From: Bradyrhizobium sp. sGM-13
Lineage (GTDB): Bacteria > Pseudomonadota > Alphaproteobacteria > Rhizobiales > Xanthobacteraceae
Assembly (NCBI RefSeq): GCF_018398875.1
Contig: NZ_JAGWDK010000005.1
Coordinates: 124,001 to 188,000 of the forward strand
DNA length: 64,000 bases
Direction of reading: 5' to 3'
The notes below the pieces were generated by a model. That model was not told the DNA's origin. It ran no database searches and saw only the letters and a program-made list of their open reading frames with translations. Each line of letters starts with the position of its first letter. Within the stretch, counting starts at the first letter, position 1. The position numbers and the translations under genes were made by a program. Below are positions 41,672-50,190 of this stretch, one piece after another.

Positions 41672-41971
41672 TCACACGATCAGCACATCCAGCACGGCCG
41701 CGGTTGCTGCGACAAGCGCGAGCGCAATCACGGTGGCTCGCCAAAGGAGTTGTTGCCGCGCCGCGCGGCGATCGTGGAAGGCCAGCCAGTCCCGAACGAA
41801 TCCGGCGGGAATGTTCATCGTGACGCTAAGCCTGGTCGGATGATGCAGTTCGTGATCTGCGAACATGGCACGCACGTTCGCCACGCCCAGTCGGTCAAGT
41901 GCGCAATTCCATTCCCAGGCGTGCGTGCTGTTGGTCCATCGGTTCTCGAAGGGAAGCCTGTGCGACATCAT
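41672..41971 (-). CDS. Small hypothetical protein with C-terminal membrane helix
   Basis: 99 aa from ATG 41971, preceded by GGAGG. The first two thirds are soluble (RLPFENRWTNSTHAWEWNCA, RLSVTMNIPAGFVRDWLAFH), then a basic stretch (DRRAARQQ) and a C-terminal membrane helix (ATVIALALVAATAAVLDVLI). Likely tail-anchored in the inner membrane. I recognise the type from Bradyrhizobium; function unknown. Confidence 0.65.
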   Translation of the reverse strand: MMSHRLPFENRWTNSTHAWEWNCALDRLGVANVRAMFADHELHHPTRLSVTMNIPAGFVRDWLAFHDRRAARQQLLWRATVIALALVAATAAVLDVLIV

Positions 41972-42074
41972 CGCGCCTCCGCTGTTCACCGCCTGCCTCT
42001 GATATGTGGCCGCACTCGCCGTGGCGGAAGATCTCAAGAGAGAGCCGCGATAGAAGCGGTACCGATCGACAGTT

Positions 42075-42803
42075 TCAGGCCGTTGCCGCAGGCAGGTCTG
42101 CCATGGTCGTTCCGAACACTTCCTGGAACGCCCGCCGGAGCGCGATGTCGACATCTTCCATCGCCACGGGCAGGCCGAGATCCACGAGTGAGGTCACCCC
42201 GTAACGCGGATCGGCAACGCCGCAGGGGACGATAGCGGAAAAATGCGAAAGCTCCGGCTCGACATTGATGGCGATGCCGTGGAACGACACCCAGCGCCGC
42301 AACCGCACGCCGATCGCGGCGATCTTGTCCTCGTGGCCGACACCCTTGTCCGGCCGCCTGACCCAGACGCCGACACGATCCTCGCGGCGCTCGCCGCGCA
42401 CGTTGAAAGCATCCAGCGTGCGGATGATCCATTCTTCGAGGCCGGCAACATAGGCGCGCACGTCCGGCCGCCGCCGCTTGAGGTCGAGCATCACATAGGC
42501 CACCCGCTGGCCGGGACCATGATAGGTGAGCTGTCCGCCGCGGCCGGTAGTAAACAACGGGAAGCGCGGCTCGAGCAGGTCGTCCTGCCTGCCGCTGGTG
42601 CCAGAGGTATAGAGCGGGGGGTGCTCCAGGAGCCAGACCAGTTCGGTCGCCTTCCGCTCGGCAATCTCGGCCGCACGGGCCTCCATTGCAGCCACGGCCT
42701 CGGGATAGGGTACCGGTTCCGCCGAAATCCGCCATTCGACCCCGCCGCCGCCTTGAGCTTGCGCGAAGGTCGTCAAATCAAGGCTTTGGCGGTCATTAAC
42801 CAT
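42075..42803 (-). CDS. lipB: Lipoyl(octanoyl) transferase LipB
   Basis: 242 aa, normal length. LipB motifs: [44 protein letters not shown] (catalytic Lys) and [10 protein letters not shown] (nucleophilic Cys). Transfers the octanoyl group from acyl carrier protein to lipoyl domains of 2-oxoacid dehydrogenases and the glycine cleavage system. Divergent from fliN with 63 bp between them. Confidence 0.95.
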   Translation of the reverse strand: MVNDRQSLDLTTFAQAQGGGGVEWRISAEPVPYPEAVAAMEARAAEIAERKATELVWLLEHPPLYTSGTSGRQDDLLEPRFPLFTTGRGGQLTYHGPGQRVAYVMLDLKRRRPDVRAYVAGLEEWIIRTLDAFNVRGERREDRVGVWVRRPDKGVGHEDKIAAIGVRLRRWVSFHGIAINVEPELSHFSAIVPCGVADPRYGVTSLVDLGLPVAMEDVDIALRRAFQEVFGTTMADLPAATA

Positions 42804-42866
42804 TGGCTAACCATAACGTGTTCAGGTGGGAACCACACCAATTTAGTCCCCTTTGGCGGTTCAGAA

Positions 42867-43109
42867 GTGGCCACCCTCGATAAAGTCAGCGTCGATCTCA
42901 TGGTGGTGCTCGGCACCACGACCATGCCCATCCACCAGGTGATGCGGCTTTCCCGCGGCGCCATCATCGAACTGGACGCCACCGAGGCGGACGAGGTCAA
43001 GATCCTCGCCAATAACTTGCCCATTGCCTCCGGCGTGGTGCTGGTCGATCGCAACCGCATCGCGGTCGAAGTCAAGCAAATGCTGCCGAAATCCCCTGAT
43101 GTCAGGTAG
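42867..43109 (+). CDS. fliN: FliN-type flagellar motor switch protein (short)
   Basis: 80 aa from GTG 42867 (VATLDKVSVDLMVVLGTTTM). The alternative is ATG 42900. It consists of the FliN/SpoA domain alone: PIHQVMRLSRGAIIELDATE, then IASGVVLVDRNRIAVEVKQM. That domain sits in the C-ring of the flagellar motor and binds FliM. It stands alone here, away from other flagellar genes, as in several Bradyrhizobium genomes. No strong ribosome site is seen at either start. Confidence 0.75.
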   Translation: MATLDKVSVDLMVVLGTTTMPIHQVMRLSRGAIIELDATEADEVKILANNLPIASGVVLVDRNRIAVEVKQMLPKSPDVR

Positions 43110-43206
43110 TTATCGGGGCGCAAAACTTCCTTGTCCCTCCATCCCTGATTTGTTACATCGCAGCCGTTGATCCGGCGGGCTGCAATCCTTCCAGCCGGTA
43201 TCCCAA

Positions 43207-43291
43207 GCGCTCGTGGCGGAATTGGTAGACGCGCTGCCTTGAGGTGGCAGTGAGTAACATCGTGGGGGTTCGAGTCCCTCCGAGCGCACCA
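43207..43291 (+). tRNA. tRNA-Leu (anticodon GAG)
   Basis: 85 nt including encoded CCA. Acceptor gcgctcg / cgagcgc, anticodon loop TTGAGGT with GAG, a long variable arm as expected for Leu, and a T arm with GGGTTCGAGTCCC. Its 3' end borders the accessory block that begins at 43292. Confidence 0.95.
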
Positions 43292-43784
43292 AATGCAATA
43301 AGCCGTTGATACGAAGAATATTTTCGCGATCCTTCTACTTCCACATTGTTACTGCAGCCAGCGTCAGTTTTTTTGTTCCGCGTAATCTTCCAGTTTTGTC
43401 TCGCGCGTCCTGGTCCACCGCCGTGCTCTTGCGGCCGTCTCATCCTTATTTGAACCAACGCCCCGCGAAACCACCATTCTGCTCATGAGAGGGTGGTGGC
43501 GTAGCACAGCGTAGAAATCGGCGGGCTCGTACTCGTTCGGGAGCGCTACGCAGTCTGCCGAGCTGCGCTTCTAGGTTGCATGATGATGATGTGGCACGAT
43601 GGTGGAAAGCGTTCTACTATCGGGTCGAATCCGCTTTGGCTGAGGCTCCGGTTCCAGCACACACAACCCGTCTAAGCGCCCGGAAAGGCGCCGATTTTGC
43701 TGGCGTTTCGAGATCCTCCGGAGAGCTGAGAATCGCTCCCTCTCCGCCATTTCAACTGAAACTATTCGACCGATAGATCAGATT
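43292..43784. other. AT-richer intergenic stretch next to tRNA-Leu
   Basis: About 490 bp, visibly less GC-rich than the chromosome around it, with TTTTTTT at 43367. A 66-codon frame (43576-43776) lacks a ribosome site or family likeness. Foreign DNA beside a tRNA gene is a plausible reading. No integrase fragment was found. Confidence 0.4.
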
Positions 43785-44465
43785 ATGGAAGACATCGAGT
43801 TTAACAAATATAAATCTGAAATACGGTCAACAATACGAAAAGTACTTTCGCAATCAGAACCTGGACGTCTGGATGAGGCCGCGTTTCCTGCGTACTCACA
43901 TCCCAATCCGCTCATCAACTGGCTTTTCTGGCAGCGACTCCGGAAGACTACGGAATACCTTGAGCCGCACGCACCATACCAGCGTGTGCTCGATTTCGGA
44001 TGCGGATCTGGCGTCCTTCTACCGTTTCTTGCGAAGATTTCCTCTCACGTTACCGCTGCCGATCTTGATCTGACGCCGTTTGAGCGCATGAAAGCACAGA
44101 TGGCATTTCACGCGAACATCGAAACGCTCGACCTCAAGACCGCAACGCTGCGTGGATTGCCCACCGCATCGTACGATGTCATCACCGCACTCGACGTACT
44201 CGAGCACGTCGAGGATCTCAAGGGTACGCTCAATGATCTCTTGCGATTACTCAAGCAAGGCGGCCGGCTCGTCATATCAGGTCCTACGGAGAATATCTTT
44301 TATAAGCTCGGTCGTCGCATGGCTGGAAAAGAATATTCCGGCGACTATCACGAGCGGGGTATTGCCGAAATCAAACGAGAGCTCGCCAATCGCGGCGCGA
44401 TCGACCAGATTGCCGTTCTCTACCGTCCTATTCCGCTTTTTGATCTCTTTGCTGCGGTTCGCTAA
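43785..44465 (+). CDS. Class I SAM-dependent methyltransferase
   Basis: 226 aa. SAM-binding motif I is QRVLDFGCGSGVLLPFLAK, the acidic motif II VTAADLDLTPFERM, and motif IV YDVITALDVLEHVEDL. The C-terminus (ERGIAEIKRELANRGAIDQI, PLFDLFAAVR) is like small Ubi/COQ3-type or polysaccharide methyltransferases. The gene is clearly less GC-rich than its surroundings, with codons such as AAA/ATA more frequent at its start. This suggests acquisition by transfer. Substrate unknown. Confidence 0.85.
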   Translation: MEDIEFNKYKSEIRSTIRKVLSQSEPGRLDEAAFPAYSHPNPLINWLFWQRLRKTTEYLEPHAPYQRVLDFGCGSGVLLPFLAKISSHVTAADLDLTPFERMKAQMAFHANIETLDLKTATLRGLPTASYDVITALDVLEHVEDLKGTLNDLLRLLKQGGRLVISGPTENIFYKLGRRMAGKEYSGDYHERGIAEIKRELANRGAIDQIAVLYRPIPLFDLFAAVR

Positions 44466-44682
44466 CTAGCGACATAGCACCCGACGTCGCTGATCGACTT
44501 CAGCGCAGTTCCCCCACACAGTTCGGATGCGGAAAGGGGGAGGCAATTGTGGATGACCCCCAAGGCGCCTCCTCTTCAAAGGCACCCTTGAGCTCGAAGC
44601 GCACCTTATTTCGCGATTTGTCCAGCCCCACGTTGTTACCCAAGCGAATACGCTGGCATCGCCCCGACTTGCGTGATCGCTG

Positions 44683-45501
44683 CTAACTGCGCCAGGCGCG
44701 AGCCGTGGCGGCGACGACAGCCAGCGTCGCCTCTGCGCCGTTGGCTTCGCCCTTCTCGAAATCTCCCTCCGTTTGCGCCATGGCGTTGGTCACATGGGCG
44801 AAGCAGACCACCGAATGACCACTCGTCGTACTGAAGGCGTACAGAGCTGCGGCTTCCATTTCGACGGCCAGCGCGCCCAACTGGCGCGCCCGTGCGATCG
44901 CCGACTCGGTTTCGCGATAGGGAGCATCCGTCGTCCATGTCGCGCCCCGATGTAGCGCGATGCTTGGCAGGGCGCGTCCCGCCTGTTCCACGCGAGTGAG
45001 AAGCGGCGCATGGGGCGCTTCGGCGAACGTGGAGCCCGGCAGATAGTGATAGCTCGTCCCTTCGTCGCGGAGCGCGCGATCGATGAGCACGAAGTACGGC
45101 GTGGGTCCGATCGGAGTAATCTGGCCAGCGGACGTCACGCTGATGAGCAGCCGGCAACCGGAGGCGAAAAGCTGCTCGGCGACCAGCACGGCAAAGGGTG
45201 CGCCGACGGCGCAGCCGACGATGCCAACTTCGCCGATACCGGCGATATCGAAGGCGAGAAGTTCGGTGTGATAGCAGGCCCATCCTTCATGGATGCGGCC
45301 CGTACCCGTCCGTTTGAGGTGGCGGACGACATCGCCATCCGGATCGAGCACGCAGATTTCGGGGACGGCGATAAATGGCAACTGCCTCTGCCTGCGCGCC
45401 TCCCTCAAGAGGGCTTCTGGTCGGAACACTGAAGGCGCCCTGTGGTCCTTGCCGTCAACGATCGGCCAAGCGCTGTCCACGCGATCAATTTTCTTGTCCA
45501 T
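44683..45501 (-). CDS. Nucleoside phosphorylase family protein
   Basis: 272 aa. The PNP/UDP phosphorylase fold is shown by GEVGIVGCAVGAPFAVLVAE, LISVTSAGQI, YHYLPGSTF, LHRGATWTTDAPYRETESAI and the purine/pyrimidine-site motif GALAVEMEAAALYAF. The VEMEAAALYAF motif is standard in uridine and purine phosphorylases. It may cleave nucleosides with phosphate. Its gene follows the ArsR-rhodanese gene by 22 bp on the same strand, so a link to sulfur metabolism (for example methylthioadenosine) is conceivable but unproven. Confidence 0.8.
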   Translation of the reverse strand: MDKKIDRVDSAWPIVDGKDHRAPSVFRPEALLREARRQRQLPFIAVPEICVLDPDGDVVRHLKRTGTGRIHEGWACYHTELLAFDIAGIGEVGIVGCAVGAPFAVLVAEQLFASGCRLLISVTSAGQITPIGPTPYFVLIDRALRDEGTSYHYLPGSTFAEAPHAPLLTRVEQAGRALPSIALHRGATWTTDAPYRETESAIARARQLGALAVEMEAAALYAFSTTSGHSVVCFAHVTNAMAQTEGDFEKGEANGAEATLAVVAATARAWRS

Positions 45502-45523
45502 GACGCACCAGGATCAGCTTGGC

Positions 45524-46192
45524 TCAGGCGAGAGATTCGACCGGTAGACCCGCGGCCTTCCACTCGGGGTAGCCATCTTCGAGCCGGCGGACGCGGTAGC
45601 CGCGGGTTCTGAGCGCTGCCACGGCTTCAAACGAAAGGACGCAATAGGGTCCCCGGCAGTAGGCAATCACCTCTCGGCTTTTGGGAAGTTCACCCAAGCG
45701 TCGTTCCAGTTCGGCGAGAGGAATATTGAGGGCCCCCGGAAGATGGCCCAGCGCGAACTCGTCTTCAGGTCTCACATCGAGCACTGTGACCAGATCGTCG
45801 CGCAATCTGGCGACTAGGTCATCGCGGGATACTGGTTCGAGCGCATCTCGCGCCTGAAAATAATCAGTCACGACTCGGCCGATCTCGGCAACATTTCGCT
45901 CTCCGACACGGCCCAGAGCTTTGATCAGTGCGACCACTTCGGTATCACCAGCCAAGCGATAGAGAATGTATTTGCCGCGACGCTCGGTTTCGACGAGGCG
46001 TGCCCGCCTAAGGATCTGCAGGTGGCGCGAGGTATTTGCAAACGTCAGATGCGCCCGATCGGATAGCTCCTCGACGGTCCGCACGCCTTGGCCGAGGTGC
46101 TCCAAGAGTTCAAGCCGGTGAGAGTGACCCAGCGCCTGCGCCACTTCGGCGAGGTTCTCGTAGATCGCCTGTTTCGGTCCGGTGCTTGACAC
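45524..46192 (-). CDS. ArsR-family regulator fused to a rhodanese domain
   Basis: 222 aa. The N-terminal ArsR winged helix (VAQALGHSHRLELLEHLGQG, LTFANTSRHLQILRRARLVE, RRGKYILYRLA) spans about residues 10-95. A C-terminal rhodanese domain follows (TVLDVRPEDEFALGHLPGAL) with active loop CRGPYC, containing the persulfide-carrying Cys. Such fusions act as sulfide/persulfide-responsive regulators in proteobacteria, often next to persulfide dioxygenase genes, and one lies divergently here. The 75-bp AT-rich gap between them should hold the operator. Confidence 0.88.
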   Translation of the reverse strand: MSSTGPKQAIYENLAEVAQALGHSHRLELLEHLGQGVRTVEELSDRAHLTFANTSRHLQILRRARLVETERRGKYILYRLAGDTEVVALIKALGRVGERNVAEIGRVVTDYFQARDALEPVSRDDLVARLRDDLVTVLDVRPEDEFALGHLPGALNIPLAELERRLGELPKSREVIAYCRGPYCVLSFEAVAALRTRGYRVRRLEDGYPEWKAAGLPVESLA

Positions 46193-46267
46193 GGCTGCTC
46201 CTGGATATATCGTTCAGCAGATCGATTGAATGTTAATTTAGCTGCTCTCAAAGGGGAGTGCAAGCCC

Positions 46268-47008
46268 ATGATCCTGCGTCAATTCTTGCATCGTGATCCC
46301 GTCGGCATCTCCTACCTTTTTGGCTGCGGCAGCAAGGCAACGGCGGCGGTGGTTGATCCCGTTGGCGATATCCAACCTTACCTCCAAGCCGCAGAAAATG
46401 CCGGCATGAAAATCAACTTCGTGATCGACACGCATGTTCACGCGGACCATATCTCCACTGGGCGGGCGCTCGCGGAGGCGGCCGACGCGCCGTATGTGCT
46501 CTCGGCCGAGGTAGGCGTCGCGTTTCCGTTCAAGGGCGTACGCGAAGGAGAGATCCTTCCTCTTGGCAACGTTACGGCCAAGGTTCTGCACACACCCCGC
46601 CACACGCCCGAGCACATCTGCATTCTCGTGACCGACCACACCCGCGGCGAGGAACCCTGGTTCGTCCTGAGCGGCCACACGCTAATGGTCGGCGATCTCG
46701 GCCGCACCGAGCTTGCCACGAGCGCCGAAGAAGGCGCGAAGCAGTTGTTCCGCACCGCACGTCGGCTAAAGGAGCTTCCAGATGATGTCGAGGTGCTGGC
46801 GGGCGCCTATGCCGGCTCCGTCTGCGGCCGGCGACTCAGCGGCAAGCCATGGTCGACCATCGGCTTCGAGAAACGGCACAATCAGGCGTTCATGATCGCG
46901 GATGAAGCCGAGTTCATTCGCTTCATGGTGTCGGGGATTCCGCCGGCACCGCCGGAGGCCGCGAAGATCAGGGCCGTCAATTCAGGCCTCGCAGCTAAAG
47001 CTGCGTGA
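46268..47008 (+). CDS. MBL-fold protein, persulfide-dioxygenase-like (ETHE1/BLH type)
   Basis: 246 aa from ATG 46268 (GGGAG upstream; the frame opens 14 codons earlier). Metal motif FVIDTHVHADHISTGR, later His in HTPRHTPEHICI, and Asp in LMVGDLGRTELA: the single-iron ETHE1-like pattern. Expected reaction: oxidation of glutathione persulfide to sulfite. Divergent from the ArsR-rhodanese regulator; upstream of an MFS gene by 4 bp and of a cysteine desulfurase, giving a sulfur-handling operon. Confidence 0.85.
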   Translation: MILRQFLHRDPVGISYLFGCGSKATAAVVDPVGDIQPYLQAAENAGMKINFVIDTHVHADHISTGRALAEAADAPYVLSAEVGVAFPFKGVREGEILPLGNVTAKVLHTPRHTPEHICILVTDHTRGEEPWFVLSGHTLMVGDLGRTELATSAEEGAKQLFRTARRLKELPDDVEVLAGAYAGSVCGRRLSGKPWSTIGFEKRHNQAFMIADEAEFIRFMVSGIPPAPPEAAKIRAVNSGLAAKAA

Positions 47009-47012
47009 TCCG

Positions 47013-48302
47013 ATGAGCGAAGCTGTATCCAGTTCACAAGCTTCCTCATCAGTCAGGCTCGGCCTGAAGGAGAACTGGCCGCAATTCGCTTTGCTTGTCC
47101 TGATCAACGCCTTCGTCGGCGGGATGGTTGGAATCGAGCGAACCGTCGTGCCGCTGATCGGCGCCGAGGAGTTCAGAATCGGCTCGACGACGCTTGTCGT
47201 CTCGTTCATCGTCAGCTTCGGAGTAGTGAAGGCCTGCGCCAACCTGGTTTCCGGCCAGCTTGCCGACATCTGGGGGCGCAAGCGCGTTCTCATTCTGGGC
47301 TGGCTCGTTGGGCTACCGGTGCCGTTCATGATCATCTGGGCACCAAGCTGGGAGTGGGTGATTGCCGCCAATGCCCTGCTCGGCATCAACCAGGGCTTTG
47401 CCTGGTCGATGACGGTCATCATGAAGATCGATCTTGTCGGACCGAAGTCGCGCGGACTGGCCGTAGGCCTGAACGAGTTCGCCGGCTACCTCGCCGTTGG
47501 CGTCACCGCGTTCCTCACGGGCTACCTTGCGTCGGAGCATGGGCTGCGTCCGGCGCCGATTTATCTCGGCGTTGTCTATGCGATCCTGGGCGCCACGCTC
47601 TCGATCCTTCTGGTGCGCGACACCCGCGATCACGTTCGGCTCGAGACCGCGGGCCATGCGCGGCAGGCAGCTCCGATCAGCTTCAGGGAGGTTTTCCTCC
47701 TCAGCTCTTTCAAAGATCGCAACCTGTTCGCCGCTTCGCAGGCCGGGCTCGTCAACAACCTTAACGACGGCATGAGCTGGGGAATCTTCCCGCTGTTCTT
47801 TGTGTCGTTTGGACTGACGGTCGAGCGTATCGGCATCTTGAAGGCGGTCTATCCGGCAACCTGGGGCATTCTACAGATCGCAACCGGCCCGCTGTCAGAC
47901 CGCTGGGGCCGCAAGGGCCTGATCGCGGGAGGCATGTGGATTCAGGCGGCGGCCCTATTCCTGACCGCCGCCACCAGTCATTTCGAGTGGTGGCTCGTCG
48001 CGAGCCTCCTGCTCGGTCTCGGCACGGCGATGGTCTACCCCAGCCTGATCGCCGCGGTCTCCGACGCATCGCATCCGAGCTGGCGCGCCCGCTCGCTCAG
48101 CGTTTACCGATTCTGGCGCGATCTCGGCTACGCGATCGGCGCGCTGTCGGCCGGCATCATCGCCGACCAATTCGGGCTCGCAGCGGCGATCATCTCGATC
48201 GCGGCGCTGACGTTCGTTTCTGGCGTCGTCGTTGCGGTGTTCATGCGCGAAGGTGCGACCGGCGCTGGACCTGCCGCTACCACCGCAGCGGTCACAAAAT
48301 GA
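47013..48302 (+). CDS. MFS transporter in sulfur operon
   Basis: 429 aa from ATG 47013, only 4 bp after the MBL gene. Twelve hydrophobic helices with MFS signatures (LADIWGRKRVLILGWLVGLP after TM2, GPLSDRWGRKGLIAGGMWIQ in the second half). Inner-membrane carrier. The location suggests export or uptake of a sulfur compound such as sulfite, thiosulfate or an organic sulfur acid, but the direction and substrate are inference. Confidence 0.88.
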   Translation: MSEAVSSSQASSSVRLGLKENWPQFALLVLINAFVGGMVGIERTVVPLIGAEEFRIGSTTLVVSFIVSFGVVKACANLVSGQLADIWGRKRVLILGWLVGLPVPFMIIWAPSWEWVIAANALLGINQGFAWSMTVIMKIDLVGPKSRGLAVGLNEFAGYLAVGVTAFLTGYLASEHGLRPAPIYLGVVYAILGATLSILLVRDTRDHVRLETAGHARQAAPISFREVFLLSSFKDRNLFAASQAGLVNNLNDGMSWGIFPLFFVSFGLTVERIGILKAVYPATWGILQIATGPLSDRWGRKGLIAGGMWIQAAALFLTAATSHFEWWLVASLLLGLGTAMVYPSLIAAVSDASHPSWRARSLSVYRFWRDLGYAIGALSAGIIADQFGLAAAIISIAALTFVSGVVVAVFMREGATGAGPAATTAAVTK

Positions 48303-48368
48303 ATTGACGGACGTTGCGCTGCCATAGCGATCCTAGATCCAGAGCAGTGCAGCGTCCCTAATTTCAAA

Positions 48369-49505
48369 GTGAGTCTCACTGATATGCCCCCGATCTATCT
48401 CGACTACAACGCGAGCACGCCCATCGATCCAGCGGTGGCGGCAGCAATGCGGCCGTTCCTGGACGAGGCGTTTGGGAATCCATCCAGCGGACATTGGGCC
48501 AGCGCGCCGGCAAAAGCCGCCCTGGAGCGAGCCCGTGGCCAAGTCGCCGCACTGCTCGGGGCCGCGCCCGACGAGATCGTTTTCACCAGCGGCGGCAGCG
48601 AAGCAAACAACTTGGCAATCAAGGGCACCTTCTTCGCGCTGAACCGCAAAGGTGCGCACATCATCACCTCGGCCGTCGAGCATCCCGCTGTTCTTGCTCC
48701 CTGCCGGTTTCTGGAACGGTTGGGCGCTGCGGTCACTTACCTTCCGGTCGATCGCACGGGCCGGGTCGATCCGGAGGACGTGCGTCACGCCATTACCCCG
48801 CATACGGTCCTGATCAGCATCATCCACGCTAACAACGAGGTGGGCACAATCCAGCCGATCGAGGAAATCGGCGCGCTCGCGCGGGAGCGGAGGATACGTT
48901 TTCACACTGACGCGGCGCAGTCGGTCGGAAAGATACCGACCAAAGTCGGCAACCTCGGCGTCGATCTGCTGTCGATCGCAGGTCACAAGCTCTACGCTCC
49001 CAAGGGCATCGGCGCACTTTATGTACGGAGCGGCGTCGAACTGGAGCCGTTGATCCACGGCGCAGGCCATGAGATGGGGCGTCGTGCCGGGACCGAGAGC
49101 GCACTGCTGGCGGTCGGGCTCGGGACAGCCTGCGTGCTGGCCACGAACATTGCACCGATGGAGCGCATCCAGTCGGTACGTGACCGCTTCTGGCAGGCAC
49201 TGCAGGATCGTTTTGGCGATCGTGTCGTGCTTAATGGCCATGCGATACATCGTTTGCCGAACACCCTCAACGTATCGTTCGTGGACAGGATCGGTGCGGA
49301 CATACTGAGAGAGCTGCACGGTGTCGCAGCATCCACGGGTTCGGTGTGCCATTCGGGGCACATTGAGCTCTCGCCCGTTCTCGCCGCGATGGGCGTACCC
49401 GAAAGAATTGGAATGGGAGCGATACGTTTCAGCTTGGGAAGGGCAACCACGTCAGACGAGATCGATGATGTGGTCGCACGTCTGGGCGGAATCGAGTCGG
49501 CCTGA
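48369..49505 (+). CDS. Cysteine desulfurase (NifS/IscS class)
   Basis: 378 aa from GTG 48369 (ATG 48384 is also possible; neither has a clear ribosome site). PLP-enzyme fold: IYLDYNASTPIDP, FTSGGSEANNLAIKG, HTDAAQSVGKIP, and the PLP Lys in SIAGHKLYAPKG. The persulfide-forming Cys is in STGSVCHSG. It takes sulfur from Cys to form an enzyme persulfide. Last gene of the operon with the MBL protein and transporter. A lone copy outside isc/suf, so perhaps it supplies persulfide to this module. Confidence 0.9.
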   Translation: MSLTDMPPIYLDYNASTPIDPAVAAAMRPFLDEAFGNPSSGHWASAPAKAALERARGQVAALLGAAPDEIVFTSGGSEANNLAIKGTFFALNRKGAHIITSAVEHPAVLAPCRFLERLGAAVTYLPVDRTGRVDPEDVRHAITPHTVLISIIHANNEVGTIQPIEEIGALARERRIRFHTDAAQSVGKIPTKVGNLGVDLLSIAGHKLYAPKGIGALYVRSGVELEPLIHGAGHEMGRRAGTESALLAVGLGTACVLATNIAPMERIQSVRDRFWQALQDRFGDRVVLNGHAIHRLPNTLNVSFVDRIGADILRELHGVAASTGSVCHSGHIELSPVLAAMGVPERIGMGAIRFSLGRATTSDEIDDVVARLGGIESA

Positions 49506-49529
49506 TCGCTTGCGTGCGGCTGGTTACAT

Positions 49530-49755
49530 GCCATTCAAAAGCCCCGCGTTTCTCCGCCAACAGGAGGACAGGCTCGTTCGTCCAATCGCTCCCAGCATGG
49601 ACATCCAGATCCGCTTGTTCGAGAGCTGCCGTCACTTCGGCGAGCGCCGGAAAGCGATAGATCTCGGGCGGAAACGATGTGACGGCTGCCGGATCGGTCT
49701 TGGTCCGGAACAACAGTCCCAATCGGCCGCCTGACTTTAAGACGCGCGCCCGAAC
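49530..49755 (-). pseudogene. 5'-truncated methyltransferase remnant
   Basis: The minus strand reads RVLKSGGRLGLLFRTKTDPA, then FPPEIYRFPALAEVTAALEQ, then EPVLLLAEKRGAF. This is the C-terminal part of a class I SAM methyltransferase (the usual RVLKPGGRL turn onward). Motifs I-IV are missing, and the frame runs on into the end of the cysteine desulfurase gene. A relic. Confidence 0.6.
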
Positions 49756-49832
49756 TTGAAGGCGTGTGCCGAGAGGCGGGCGCACCAGAAACCCATGCTT
49801 TGCATTGAAATAGTTAAGCGTTTTTTCGTCCA

Positions 49833-50138
49833 GTGACTGCCGAACAGTGGCCGCAAGAGTTTAGCAACCAGCTTCTTCATGTGCGCTGGTTCTACCCTTA
49901 CTGCGGCTCATTTGGATGTCTGTCCTCACCTTCGCCGTCCTTCAGATTGATTGTCTCTGGCGCTGGCCACAAAGTGAAGCTGTTCGTCGAGCAAGCTGGA
50001 TCGGCCGGAGAGGACATCGCTGGAGCTGTACAGGCGGCCGGCGTCGCTCGAGCTTCCCCCAATGCCTCGCCTGAGCTGCTTGCAATGGAGGAAATGGCTC
50101 GTGCACAAAGCGTTGGTATCTGGCGTCGCGGCCGATAG
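49833..50138 (+). pseudogene. Possible nuclease-domain relic
   Basis: An open frame whose only recognisable part is its end (SPELLAMEEMARAQSVGIWRR), which resembles the C-terminal helix of staphylococcal-nuclease-like domains. The first two thirds do not look like protein. Weak; treat as a guess. Confidence 0.25.
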
Positions 50139-50190
50139 TTCGTGTCGACGCAGAATGGGCTTTCGTCAACCGCTTCTCAGCACGATGGTC

